Made by a program: the position numbers and the translations under genes
The notes under the pieces: model-generated
What the model was told of the DNA's origin: nothing
Databases searched by the model: none
What the model saw: the letters and a program-made list of their open reading frames with translations, nothing else
Assembly: GCA_020002185.1 (NCBI GenBank)
Contig: CM034543.1
Location: 37,501-101,500 of the forward strand
Direction: 5' to 3'
Length of the DNA stretch: 64,000 bases
From: Paraescarpia echinospica
Lineage: Eukaryota; Annelida; Polychaeta; Sabellida; Siboglinidae
Shown: positions 56,457 through 64,000 of the stretch, piece by piece
Position numbering within the stretch: the stretch's first letter is position 1
Layout of the letters: each line of letters begins with the position of its first letter

Positions 56457-56630
56457 ATGCCCCCCGCCCGAAGATCCGTATTCGTCGTCGTCGTAGCCGC
56501 CGTAATTGCGGCGGCCATCGTCGCCGCCCTCTTGTTCGCCGTATCGTCGGCGCCGCGCGCCCCATGGCGGTGGTGCCCCGGCGGACTCGTGATGCGCAAC
56601 GAGAGCGCCAACAACGCGACGGCCTACTGA
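56457..56630 (+). CDS. Small membrane-anchor protein, 57 aa
   Basis: Starts MPPARRSVFVVVV and has one long hydrophobic segment (residues 8-31, Val/Ala-rich), then WRWCPGG and an Asn-rich end. It overlaps the integrase start by 67 nt in another frame. It is 14 nt after the previous stop, with good coding spacing. One-pass topology with positive residues N-terminal of the helix. Could be a virion membrane or lysis-like protein; unproven. Confidence 0.5.
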   Translation: MPPARRSVFVVVVAAVIAAAIVAALLFAVSSAPRAPWRWCPGGLVMRNESANNATAY

Positions 56631-57685
56631 AGCGCGCCTACTTCGACCCGAAACGGGCAGGCAGTTATGGCGGCGTCGACGCGTTGCACCGGTCGTCCGC
56701 GGTATCCAAGCCGGTCGTCGGGCGGTGGCTGGCGGCACAGGACGCCTATACGCTTCACAAGCCGGTTAGGCGCCGATTTAAGCGACGTCGCGTTATCGTG
56801 GGCGGTCGAAACCAGCAGTGGCAAGCCGATCTCGTCGACGTGGCTAAACTGAAAAAGCACAACGACGCCATAGCGTTCCTATTGACGGTCATCGACGTCT
56901 TCTCGAAGCGGGCGTGGTGCGTTCCGTTGAAGCGCAAATCCGGTCCGGCGTTCGTCGCGGCCTTCGAGGGGCTGCTGTCATCGCCGACGCCGCACGTCCT
57001 GCAGACCGACAAGGGGACGGAGTTTCTGAACAGGCCCCTTCAGACGCTTTTGAAGGCGCGCGGCGTCCACCATTTCGTGACGCACAACGAGGAGACGAAG
57101 GCGAGCGTCGTGGAGCGATTCAATCGTACGCTGAAGACGCGAATGTGGCGGTACTTCACGAAGCATCAGACGCTGAGGTTCGTGGAGCCGTTGCAGGACT
57201 TCGTGTGGTCGTACAACAACGCCTACCATCGAAGCATCGGTAGGACGCCGGCGAGCGTCGACGCGTCGAATCAGGAGGCCGTGTGGCAGCGTCTGTACGG
57301 CGGCGGAGGGTGTCAAAAAAACAAAAGCAAGCCGAAACTGCGAGCGGGGGATCGCGTACGCATCAGCAAGGCGAAGGGCGTCATCAAGAAGGGGTACATG
57401 GCTAACTGGAGCGAAGAGCTCTTCACCGTCGTAGATTCGCACCCGACCGACCCTCCTGTTTACCGACTGATGGACGACGCCGGCACGATACTGGACGGCA
57501 CCTTCTACGGGCTGGAGCTACAAAAAGTGATCGTTGCGAAGGACAAATTATATCGGGTGGAAGCCGTTCTACAGAGACGTCGTCGACGGGGTAAGGGTGA
57601 AGAGGTCCTCGTCAAATGGTTCAGCTATCCGGCCTCGTTCAATAGCTGGATCGACGCCAAGGAGCTCGTGGACTATAAGGGCTGA
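56564..57685 (+). CDS. Retroviral-type integrase with chromodomain
   Basis: 373 aa from the ATG at 56564; the open frame extends further upstream, but that part is the shadow of the ALVDPR gene. N-terminal region with YFDPKRAGSYGG and DAYTLHKPVRRRFKR; catalytic D89 (QADLVD), D149 (LQTDKGTEF) and E184 (VVERFNRTL), a D-35-E spacing; then the C-terminal domain (RAGDRVRISKAKG, GYMANWSEELF) and a chromodomain (330-373, EEVLVKWFSYP and NSWIDAKEL) that may target insertion to chromatin. Family often called F54H12.3-like. The catalytic set is complete, so it is likely active. The stop overlaps a following ATG (TGATG). Confidence 0.93.
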   Translation: MAVVPRRTRDAQRERQQRDGLLKRAYFDPKRAGSYGGVDALHRSSAVSKPVVGRWLAAQDAYTLHKPVRRRFKRRRVIVGGRNQQWQADLVDVAKLKKHNDAIAFLLTVIDVFSKRAWCVPLKRKSGPAFVAAFEGLLSSPTPHVLQTDKGTEFLNRPLQTLLKARGVHHFVTHNEETKASVVERFNRTLKTRMWRYFTKHQTLRFVEPLQDFVWSYNNAYHRSIGRTPASVDASNQEAVWQRLYGGGGCQKNKSKPKLRAGDRVRISKAKGVIKKGYMANWSEELFTVVDSHPTDPPVYRLMDDAGTILDGTFYGLELQKVIVAKDKLYRVEAVLQRRRRRGKGEEVLVKWFSYPASFNSWIDAKELVDYKG

Positions 57686-57973
57686 TGACGACGCGTTGTT
57701 GGACGGAATACGCAGAGCGCTGGAGACTTTCTTCCGACGGCCGGCGCCGCTACCGTTGTCGCTGTGACCGATGCTATCGGCGTCGCCCGCAACGTCGGCG
57801 AACTCGCTCTATGATTTATCGGCGGGACCTATAAGGGATGACGGCGCGGGGTGCCGTGCTGTATTAGTAGACTGCAGAGGAGACGAGGGCCGCGCCACCG
57901 TCGACGAACTCGCTCTATGGTGGGCCTGCGCAGATAAAGGAACGGCGCCGTAGCGTCGGACGGCAGTAGCGCG
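57686..57973 (+). other. Spacer between integrase and membrane protein
   Basis: 288 bp absent from the left element, where these genes are 40 bp apart. It contains an imperfect direct repeat (CGAACTCGCTCTATG at about 57799 and 57905). The frame 57771-57953 (60 aa) and a 50-aa Arg/Cys-rich frame from 57685 are open, but neither is recognisable. Confidence 0.4.
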
Positions 57974-58016
57974 ATGTGTACGGACGAGACGACAGCAGCA
58001 GCAGCAGTAGCAGCCA

Positions 58017-58343
58017 ATGCAGAAGCCGCCCACTGCCGTCGACTCAGGCGCATTTGTCGCTACACCCGCCGACGACTCATGCGTCTCTGTGGGTGCGCCC
58101 GATGCCGTCGACGCCTCCTCCGTAACGAGCGTTCCTTGGCGTCTCTGCGGCAACGAATGCCCTAAGGCCGATATCGTCTTCCTGTGCCAGATCGTCGTCC
58201 TGTACACGGTGATCGTCGTCAGTATATACAATCTAACGCGCGGCACGGGCGACTCCAACCTGTGGACGGCGCTGCTGAGTAGTTGCCTCGGCTACCTACT
58301 GCCGAGTCCGTCTATGAGGAGGCGCGATGGCGTCGTCGTCTGA
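58017..58343 (+). CDS. Small one-pass membrane protein
   Basis: 108 aa from the ATG at 58017. C-terminal half: NECPKADIVFLCQIVVLYTV, then IVVSIYNL (transmembrane) and LWTALLSSCLGYLLPSPS, shared with 5601-5855. An upstream ATG at 57974 gives MCTDETT, similar to the left start MTDETT, but is out of frame; a (CAG)n run lies between, so a slippage frameshift may have shortened the N-terminus. Function unknown. Overlaps the penton start by 17 nt. Confidence 0.65.
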   Translation: MQKPPTAVDSGAFVATPADDSCVSVGAPDAVDASSVTSVPWRLCGNECPKADIVFLCQIVVLYTVIVVSIYNLTRGTGDSNLWTALLSSCLGYLLPSPSMRRRDGVVV

Positions 58344-59172
58344 CTTTTACGTCACGTTGCCGAGCAACGCGTCTATGAAGGCGCACCCCAAAAACACGTT
58401 GACGCACTACACGACGAAGCTGCCGCAGCGCGTCGACCTGTCGGGGGAGTGGGAATGCGGGCTGGTGTCGCTACAGTACACGCATAGCTGGTACAATGTG
58501 AGGCCGGTGGACTCCTACTTCTTCGAGGCGTGCGAGAGGGGGGAGGTGGGCTTTTTCACCACTGAGGACGGGGGAAAAATTGCCCGTCAGGCCAACATTC
58601 CGCACGGCTTTTACAGCAACGCCAAAAAGCTGATGCGCAAAATCAACGAGGCGTTGGCGAAACTGAGCACCGACACGGTCAAGGTGCGCATAGTGTACAG
58701 CGCCATCACTAATCGGATGACGTTGCTTCTATCGCCGGGCGTCGAAATTAACATGCCGCGGGACGGGCGCCTGAAACAGATACTAGGCTTCGAGTCGGAC
58801 TATATCGCGAGTTACGGGACGCCCGCGGACGGTGGCGCCCTGCCCCCGGGGTACCTGTTCGAGTGCGAGGCGGACCATCCGGTGGACCTGAGCGTCGGCG
58901 TCGACACCCTGTTCGTGTACACGGACATCGTGGAGACGCGCATCGTCGGCGACGTATTTGCCCCCCTCATCCGAGCCGTCCCCGTCCACGGTGTGAACGG
59001 CAGCATCGTATCGAACATCTTCGACCGCGTCCAATACGCGCCGCTCCTGCGTCGCCAATTCGATTCGGTCGAGATAGATATAAGAGACGACCTCGGTCAG
59101 TCGATACCATTCGAGAACGGAAAAGTCGTGACGACGCTTCACGTCCGACGCCGCAAGTCGAAACTGTTCTGA
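58327..59172 (+). CDS. Penton-like minor capsid protein
   Basis: 281 aa, intact. N-terminal SSSDFYVTLPSNASMKAHP, GEWECGLVSLQYTHSWYNV, middle ILGFESDYIA, DTLFVYTDIVETRIVGD and C-terminal FDSVEIDIRDDLGQSIPFE with a basic end. This family accompanies the major capsid gene in Polintons and is interpreted as the single-jelly-roll vertex protein. The next gene starts 3 nt after its stop. Confidence 0.8.
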   Translation: MASSSDFYVTLPSNASMKAHPKNTLTHYTTKLPQRVDLSGEWECGLVSLQYTHSWYNVRPVDSYFFEACERGEVGFFTTEDGGKIARQANIPHGFYSNAKKLMRKINEALAKLSTDTVKVRIVYSAITNRMTLLLSPGVEINMPRDGRLKQILGFESDYIASYGTPADGGALPPGYLFECEADHPVDLSVGVDTLFVYTDIVETRIVGDVFAPLIRAVPVHGVNGSIVSNIFDRVQYAPLLRRQFDSVEIDIRDDLGQSIPFENGKVVTTLHVRRRKSKLF

Positions 59173-59174
59173 CG

Positions 59175-59579
59175 ATGACGCGAAACGTGTACGAGGACTA
59201 CTACACGCGGCAGGTCGGCGGTGGCCTGCCGGTGTTCGTAGGCGCCCGATCGCAGCGGGGTCATGGACTGGGTAATCTCTTCGGCAGCCTGTTTCGAAGC
59301 GCCATGCCTCTTATCAAGAGAGGGGCCATGGCGTTGGGCAAGCGCGCTCTCAAGACGGGCGTGCGCGTGGCGCAGGACGTCGTCGACGGCGGCAATCTGA
59401 AACAGGCGGTAAAGAGGCGCGCGAGGGAGGCGGGCGCCGACCTTCTCGACGGGCTGCTGAATAGGCCCCCGCCGCCGAAAAAGCGACGACGACGCATAAA
59501 GCCGCCCGGCAAGCCGGCGACGGCCAGCAAGAAGAGGCGCCGTCGAAAGAGGCCGAGCGACGACGTATTTCTCGCGTAG
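59175..59579 (+). CDS. Basic virion core protein
   Basis: 134 aa. N-terminal YEDYYTRQVGGGLPVFVGA, then GHGLGNLFGSLFRSAMPLIK and RGAMALGKRALKTGVRVAQD, an amphipathic Gly/Ala-rich stretch, and a very basic tail (KKRRRRIKPPGK, KKRRRRKRPSDD). The pattern recalls small adenovirus core or membrane-lytic proteins; DNA condensation or endosome lysis is inferred. It lies between penton and MCP in both elements. Confidence 0.75.
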   Translation: MTRNVYEDYYTRQVGGGLPVFVGARSQRGHGLGNLFGSLFRSAMPLIKRGAMALGKRALKTGVRVAQDVVDGGNLKQAVKRRAREAGADLLDGLLNRPPPPKKRRRRIKPPGKPATASKKRRRRKRPSDDVFLA

Positions 59580-59685
59580 TAGTAGTAGTGCATTGGTGGT
59601 AGTCGTAAAGGGTACATAAGGCCGACCGGCAAGGCGGCGCCGGACAGTAAGGGGAGGCGCCGTCGAACGAAGCAGACGTAGTAGG
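59580..59685 (+). repeat. Degenerate copy of core-gene tail
   Basis: The segment from CATAAGGCCGACCGGCAAG to GGCGCCGTCGAACGAAGC copies the last 75 bp of the core gene (59497-59570) with changes and without an open frame. It separates the core gene from the MCP. Confidence 0.7.
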
Positions 59686-60987
59686 ATGGCGTTCGTGCAT
59701 CGGCATTCGTGCGAGGGTGTAAAGTCGGAACTGGACCTGTTCAGCGTGCCGACGACGCAGACGAGTATCGAGAGCGGCCAGTGGATCGACCACCAGCCGC
59801 TGACGGCCCTCGACGCTGGCGGCCCTATCGAGTTTCTCATTCCGGGATCCGGAGACGACTATCTGGACCTGTCGTCCGTTAGACTGTACGTGCTGGCCAA
59901 GGTGGTGAAGGGGGACGGTACCGCGCTTGCGAACGACAGCGTCGTGGCGCCCGTCAACAATTTCCTGCATTCGATGTTCAGTCAGGTCGACATGACGCTG
60001 AACGACACGCTCGTGACGGCGTCGTCGAATACGTACCCGTTTCGGGCCTACCTCGAGACACTGCTCAGTTACGGCCCCGACGCCAAAAAGTCGCAGCTCG
60101 AGGCCGACCTGTGATGCAAGGACACCGCCGGGCGGATGGAGGCGACCAACAACAACAACGGCGGGTTCGCGCATCGGCACGATTTCGTGCACGAAAGCCG
60201 CGAGTTCGACATGATAGAACGCCTGCACGTCGACGTGCTCATGCAAAACCGGTGCCTGGTGAACGGCGTCGACCTGAAGATGCGGCTGGTGCGAAGCAAG
60301 GACGCCTTCGCGCTCATGGGCGACGTCGCCGATCCGGGGTTCAAGATCGTTCTGCTGGAGGCCTACCTGCAGGCGCGCAAGGTCAAGTTGAACCCGGCCG
60401 TCCAGCTCGGCCACATCAAGGCGCCGACGCACGGGACGGCCAAGTATCCGATGCGCCGCGTCGACTGCAAGGTGTTCTCGATACCGCAGGGTACGATGTC
60501 GCACACGCACGAGAACGTCTATCTGGGCACGCTCCCGAGACGCGTGTTCATGTGCCTGATCGACAACGACGCCTACAACGGGGCCTACGATAAAAACCCG
60601 TTCAACGCGAAGCACAACGACATAAACTTCTTCGCCCTCTACGTCGACGGACGCCAGGTGCCGAGCAAGCCGCTGCAGCCGGACTTCGCGCATCGGCGCT
60701 ACATCCGAAGCTATATGAACCTGTTCGCCGCGACGGGGAAGGCGTACGAGGACGAGGGGTTCGATGTGACGCGCGGCGAGTTCGGCAGCGGCTACACCAT
60801 ATTCGGCTTCGACCTGTCGCCCGACTGCTGCGACGGCGAACACTTCAACGTCGTGCGTACGGGGAACCTGCGCGCCGAGCTCCACTTCGTGCACGCGCTC
60901 GCCCGGACGGTGAACGTCGTCGTGTATGGGGAGTTCGAGACGGTGCTCGAAATCGACAAGAACCGGAACGTCGTGTACGACTTCTGA
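59686..60987 (+). pseudogene. Major capsid protein (F54H12.2-like) with in-frame TGA
   Basis: 434 codons in one frame apart from a TGA at codon 143 (60112-60114). Before it: LDLFSVPTTQTSIESGQW, PIEFLIPGSGDDYLDLSSV, VAPVNNFLHSMFSQVDMTL and TYPFRAYLETLLSYG. After it: CKDTAGRME, RLVRSKDAFALMGDV, HIKAPTHG, FNAKHNDINFFALYVDG, GYTIFGFDLSPD and VVYDF. The left copy has Trp at the TGA position (KMWCKDT). The family is the probable double-jelly-roll capsid protein. Either a fresh nonsense mutation or a read-through or edited codon. Confidence 0.85.
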
Positions 60988-60988
60988 G

Positions 60989-61438
60989 ATGGACACGTTT
61001 CAGCTGATGCGTCGCCTGGCGATCGACGCGTACACTAAAAACATCGTCGTCGGCGTCGTGCCCAAAGACGAGCTGCCGGGGCGGCGACTCACCGCCTACC
61101 CGACGGCGTTCGTGTGCAACACCGACGACGGCGACGAACCGGGAGAGCACTGGGTGGCCGTCTACGTGGGCGCCGACCGGCGCGGCGAGTACTTCGATTC
61201 GTACGGCCGTCCGCCGCTGCACGCCGACTTCCGCGACTTCCTGAACCGCAACTGCGACTCGTGGACGCACAACGACAAGCGACTGCACAGCGGCGTATCT
61301 AACGTGTGCGGACAATATTGCGTCACCTACCTGCTCTTACGGTGCCGCGGAATGCCGCTAAGCGGCTTCCAGTGCCTGTTCGGCCCCGATAGGGTGGCCA
61401 ACGACTGTCTCGTGTTCGACTGGCTAAAGCCTCATTGA
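60989..61438 (+). CDS. Adenain-like cysteine protease
   Basis: 149 aa from the ATG at 60989, one base after the MCP stop. Catalytic residues by motif: H54 (PGEHWVAVYV), D70 (GEYFDSYG) and C107 (SNVCGQYC). The oxyanion-hole Gln expected seven residues before the Cys is His100 here; the left copy keeps Gln. Length is typical for Polinton proteases. Expected role is maturation cleavage of capsid and core proteins. AATAAA at 61575-61580 is a likely polyadenylation signal for this transcript. Confidence 0.9.
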   Translation: MDTFQLMRRLAIDAYTKNIVVGVVPKDELPGRRLTAYPTAFVCNTDDGDEPGEHWVAVYVGADRRGEYFDSYGRPPLHADFRDFLNRNCDSWTHNDKRLHSGVSNVCGQYCVTYLLLRCRGMPLSGFQCLFGPDRVANDCLVFDWLKPH

Positions 61439-61574
61439 ACGCTGCCGCTTGTTGTTAGACGACCGAGAATCCGAACTGACTTTGTCGGACCCGCTGGTCG
61501 CGGGCTCCTCGCCGCGCTAGGCAGGCAAGACCGAAGTAGTGAGGTCGTATTATCGCTTGCTATTACCGAAGTTA

Positions 61575-61580
61575 AATAAA
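61575..61580 (+). terminator. Polyadenylation signal AATAAA, plus strand
   Basis: 137 nt after the protease stop; the only AATAAA before the convergent PolB gene. Confidence 0.6.
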
Positions 61581-61610
61581 ACGATGAAAACTGTACCGAG
61601 TGTTCGCATT

Positions 61611-61616
61611 TTTATT
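61611..61616 (-). terminator. Polyadenylation signal AATAAA, minus strand
   Basis: 112 nt after the PolB stop on the minus strand. It lies about 31 nt beyond the plus-strand signal, so the two 3' ends would overlap or nearly so. Confidence 0.6.
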
Positions 61617-61637
61617 CGCACACACATACATACATGC

Positions 61638-61722
61638 ATAGTCCCCTAGGTCCCTACCCCTAGGGGGGTAGGTCCTAGTCCCTAGGTAGGGGTCCCTACC
61701 CCTAGGGGTAGGGAGGGAGGTC
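61638..61722. repeat. CCTAGG/CCCCTAGGGG palindrome array
   Basis: Overlapping inverted repeats built from GTCCCTACCCCTAGGGG, TCCTAGTCCCTAGG and CTACCCCTAGGGGTAGGG, ending 6 nt before the PolB stop. They can form nested hairpins in the PolB 3' untranslated region. Confidence 0.85.
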
Positions 61723-61727
61723 CCTCG

Positions 61728-64000
61728 TTATACGAGTATCGGTGCCGTGGTGACGCCGTCGTCGAGCACGCGCCGTTTGGCGTAGAAGTAGCTCAACGCC
61801 GCGCGCTCCTGAACGTACGTCAGCACGGACGACTCCTTCACTTGGAAGCCGCGGTTCCGGCCGCCGCCGCTCCTTTGGTGGCGCAGCACGTCGAGGAAGG
61901 CGTCCTTGTCGACGTCGTTCTGACGCTTGCTCAGCCCCTTCGTACTGTACTTGTCGCCGTCGTCGCCGCCGAAACAGTAGTACGTCTTGCTGCAGAGAGC
62001 GACAATTCCGCGGCCGGACCATTCCTCTTTGAAGAGACCCGGCGATCGCTTATCGTGCCGGCGCCGACCCGCCCAACACTCGTCGGGCGCGTCCCACGCT
62101 CGGCCGGCGAGCCGGCATCGCAAGTAGGCCTCCGCGTGCGCGTCGCAGTGTTCCGACGGGAACCACTCGCCGCGGTGTCGAAAGTAGTGTTCGCGCTTGG
62201 CCGCCGCCACGAGCTCGTCGAGTCGGCGCCCCGCGAGGCTCAAATACGCCGAGTCCGTGTCCATCGCGCAGTACTGGAACAGGGGGCGCGGAATGTAGGC
62301 GGCGATGAAGTCGTAATAAAACTCCAGCTTGCGCAGATTGGCGTACTGATAGACGAAGTAGCCGATCTGGACGGGCAGCGCGTACCGGACGGTTCGCTTG
62401 TTCAGCGCCACCTCGTAGAGGTCGTCGGGGACGACGACGTCGAGCTGACGGAAGCGACGATCATTGATCAGCGTCGAGGCGCCGGCGGCCGTGCAGAACT
62501 TGATGTTGCGGTGCAGGTCGACGCGCGTGATCGTTTTCCCGTAGGAACTGTTGCCGAGCAGTTTAAACGTGTCGGCGATGATGGCCTTGTCGGGGTCGTC
62601 GTCGCCCGCGCGTCGCGCGGCGGAGACCGTGTCGCCGAAGCGGCGAAAGCACGCGACCGGCTCGTACTCGACGATCTGGTAGACGCGCTCGACGACGAGG
62701 CCGTGCCGCAGATACCACCGCAGTAGCGGCGTCGCGAGCAGAATCTTGACGCCGAAGAAGCTCCCCACGAGCGTACGCTGAGGCCGGACGAGGAGGTCGT
62801 GCGTTTCGGCGTAGCGGTGCATGAACGGGCTGAGATCGTCGCGCCCGATGTAGGCGTTCTTGAAGATCGGCTGCATCTCGGCGAAGGCGTCGCGCAGCGC
62901 CGCCGGAACGGCGATGTCGCACTCGACGAGGCCGAACAGCGTGCCGTCGAGCACGGCCTTCAGGATCGTCGGCCGCGTCACGGCGCCGTCGCCGGTCCAG
63001 CTCCGCGGCGGTGGCGGCGGCGGCGGTCTCGTCGCGCGCCACTGGCACTCCCACATCTCGACGACGGCGATGAAGCGGCGAAGGTAGGCCGTGACGGCGG
63101 CCGTCTCCGCGTACAGTTGGCTCATCGGTTTACCGTTCACCGCGTTCGTCTCCCTCTCCGTGCACGGACAGCCGTGGAAGAAGCACCCTTGGAACTGGTA
63201 CGCCGTCCGCGTCGCGCCACACCAGCCGTCGACCCGGTACTTGCCGACGCGCTTCTCGCGCCCGTTGAGCTGGTGACGTATGTGAGCCCCCGTCCGCGCC
63301 GCCTCCCACGTCAGCCACTCGACGGCCAGGCGGCCGTAGCGGTGTACGCGCTCCGGCCGAAAGGCGTTGTCCGCTCGCCGGCGCGTGTACCACCCCGTCG
63401 GCATCTCCTGCGTGATCGCCCATAGGTAGAGGCCGTTTGCGTCGAAGCCGACAATAGAGCGACAGGGGCGCGCCGACTCGCCGTACTCCTCGCGCCGAAG
63501 GACGGTCACGCCGGCCTCGTGATAGCGCGCGAAAATGATCGAGGGGCCGCCGACGATCTGCGACTGTAGGAGCCGGTGCAGGTCCTTGTTCGACTCGTTG
63601 AAGAGCGTGAAGTGGAGCGACGACGGCAGATCGTTGAACAGATACAGCAGCGTCAGGCCCGGCACGCTGATGGCGTCCTTGAACATGTCGATGCGGCGCT
63701 GCCGATAGAAGGCGAACTGCTTGTCGACGGCCTCCAGGAACGGCGCCACGTCCCTATTGTTATACCACACGAGGTAGTCCCGCAGCGTCGTCATCCCCTC
63801 GTCGCGCCATACCCGCGCGCAACCCTCGTATTCGGCGGCCGAGATGCCTTCGCGCTTCAGGCGGCTGTAGAAGGCCTCGCGCGGCGGTAGCCGGGTCTCG
63901 GCCAGTTTACGCGGGTCGTCGAGGTACTCGTAGGGGAAGTGCCCCTTCGTCGCCTCGCAGCCGTAGGCCTTCAGGAAACGGGCGTAGCTGACGCCGGGGG
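61728..64000 (-). CDS. Protein-primed DNA polymerase B, partial
   Basis: Open for at least 757 codons; the N-terminal exonuclease part lies past the window end. Motif A is IVGFDANGLYLW (near 63440), motif B DKAIIADTFKLLGNSSYGK (near 62570), motif C MDTDSAYLSLAG (near 62260). The C-terminal part has a KTYYCFGGDDGDKYSTKG block and ends RRVLDDGVTTAPILV. This is the DNA_pol_B_2 type, which starts synthesis from a protein-bound nucleotide at the element ends. It is convergent to the capsid cassette. Confidence 0.93.
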   Translation of the reverse strand, partial: PGVSYARFLKAYGCEATKGHFPYEYLDDPRKLAETRLPPREAFYSRLKREGISAAEYEGCARVWRDEGMTTLRDYLVWYNNRDVAPFLEAVDKQFAFYRQRRIDMFKDAISVPGLTLLYLFNDLPSSLHFTLFNESNKDLHRLLQSQIVGGPSIIFARYHEAGVTVLRREEYGESARPCRSIVGFDANGLYLWAITQEMPTGWYTRRRADNAFRPERVHRYGRLAVEWLTWEAARTGAHIRHQLNGREKRVGKYRVDGWCGATRTAYQFQGCFFHGCPCTERETNAVNGKPMSQLYAETAAVTAYLRRFIAVVEMWECQWRATRPPPPPPPRSWTGDGAVTRPTILKAVLDGTLFGLVECDIAVPAALRDAFAEMQPIFKNAYIGRDDLSPFMHRYAETHDLLVRPQRTLVGSFFGVKILLATPLLRWYLRHGLVVERVYQIVEYEPVACFRRFGDTVSAARRAGDDDPDKAIIADTFKLLGNSSYGKTITRVDLHRNIKFCTAAGASTLINDRRFRQLDVVVPDDLYEVALNKRTVRYALPVQIGYFVYQYANLRKLEFYYDFIAAYIPRPLFQYCAMDTDSAYLSLAGRRLDELVAAAKREHYFRHRGEWFPSEHCDAHAEAYLRCRLAGRAWDAPDECWAGRRRHDKRSPGLFKEEWSGRGIVALCSKTYYCFGGDDGDKYSTKGLSKRQNDVDKDAFLDVLRHQRSGGGRNRGFQVKESSVLTYVQERAALSYFYAKRRVLDDGVTTAPILV

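Larger units (their letters stand above)
54534..64000 (+). mobile_element. Right Polinton/Maverick element, incomplete in window
   Basis: A compact GC-rich cassette: ATPase, two conserved unknowns, membrane anchor, integrase, membrane protein, penton, core, MCP, protease on plus, then PolB convergent on minus and still open at the window end. The left terminus cannot be placed exactly (somewhere before 54534). Apart from the MCP stop all genes are open, so it is much younger than the left copy. Confidence 0.88.

Noticed and set aside
56342..56563. Integrase starting at 56342
   Set aside because: This N-terminal extension only reads the basic repeats of the preceding gene out of frame; the left copy has no equivalent, so 56564 is preferred.
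59350..60996. 548-aa minus-strand frame
   Set aside because: It is the shadow of the GC-rich core and MCP genes; those plus frames have recognisable families and a homologue in the left element.
61842..62726. Plus-strand frames of 294 and 208 aa across 61.8-63.4 kb
   Set aside because: Complementary shadows of polymerase B, whose motifs A, B and C are all on the minus strand.

Overview
The window is animal nuclear DNA, most likely from a marine invertebrate; no species can be named from sequence alone. Supporting this are non-LTR retrotransposons of several clades with decayed reading frames, tRNA-headed SINEs with an L2-type 3' tail, long microsatellites, an interstitial TTAGGG tract, spliced exons and AATAAA signals. 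There is no bacterial-style gene organisation.

Two Polinton/Maverick (adintovirus-like) elements frame the window. The left one is complete: 22,824 bp (2571..25394) between inverted repeats of about 170 bp that begin AGTAGTAGTAG, flanked by a perfect 6-bp target-site duplication GTCGAT. On the minus strand it carries an RPA-like ssDNA-binding protein (15543..16022), an acidic protein with a duplicated domain (14647..15458), a hypothetical gene, protein-primed DNA polymerase B (9201..13430), packaging ATPase, two conserved unknown proteins, integrase with chromodomain, a small membrane protein, a penton-like minor capsid protein, a basic core protein, the double-jelly-roll-type major capsid protein and an adenain-like protease. 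Most of these are broken by stops, frameshifts and deletions, so the copy is old. Its other 9 kb is non-coding and full of microsatellites, but holds a terminal exon of a Cys-loop receptor and, near the right end, a predicted three-exon acidic gene on the plus strand.

From 25.4 to 53.5 kb is host DNA with mobile-element remnants: SINEs, two inverted copies of a LINE 3' module (about 30.4-32.9 and 43.8-45.6 kb) with a 29-bp minisatellite grown in one of them, a decayed LINE, an RTE element split both by an L2-like element and by a telomeric repeat, and a CR1-like element with an SGNH-esterase ORF1. Possible host exons lie at 26.8-28.1 kb.

The right element (about 54.5 kb to beyond 64 kb) is GC-rich and largely open. 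Its plus-strand cassette, ATPase to protease, is collinear with the left one and has TGATG-type overlaps. Its polymerase B is convergent on the minus strand, whereas in the left element it lies upstream on the same strand. Visible damage is one in-frame TGA in the major capsid gene, at a position that is Trp in the left copy. The far end lies outside the window.

Together the gene sets describe a virus-like transposon: integrase for insertion, protein-primed polymerase for copying, and ATPase, capsid proteins, core protein and protease for a virion.
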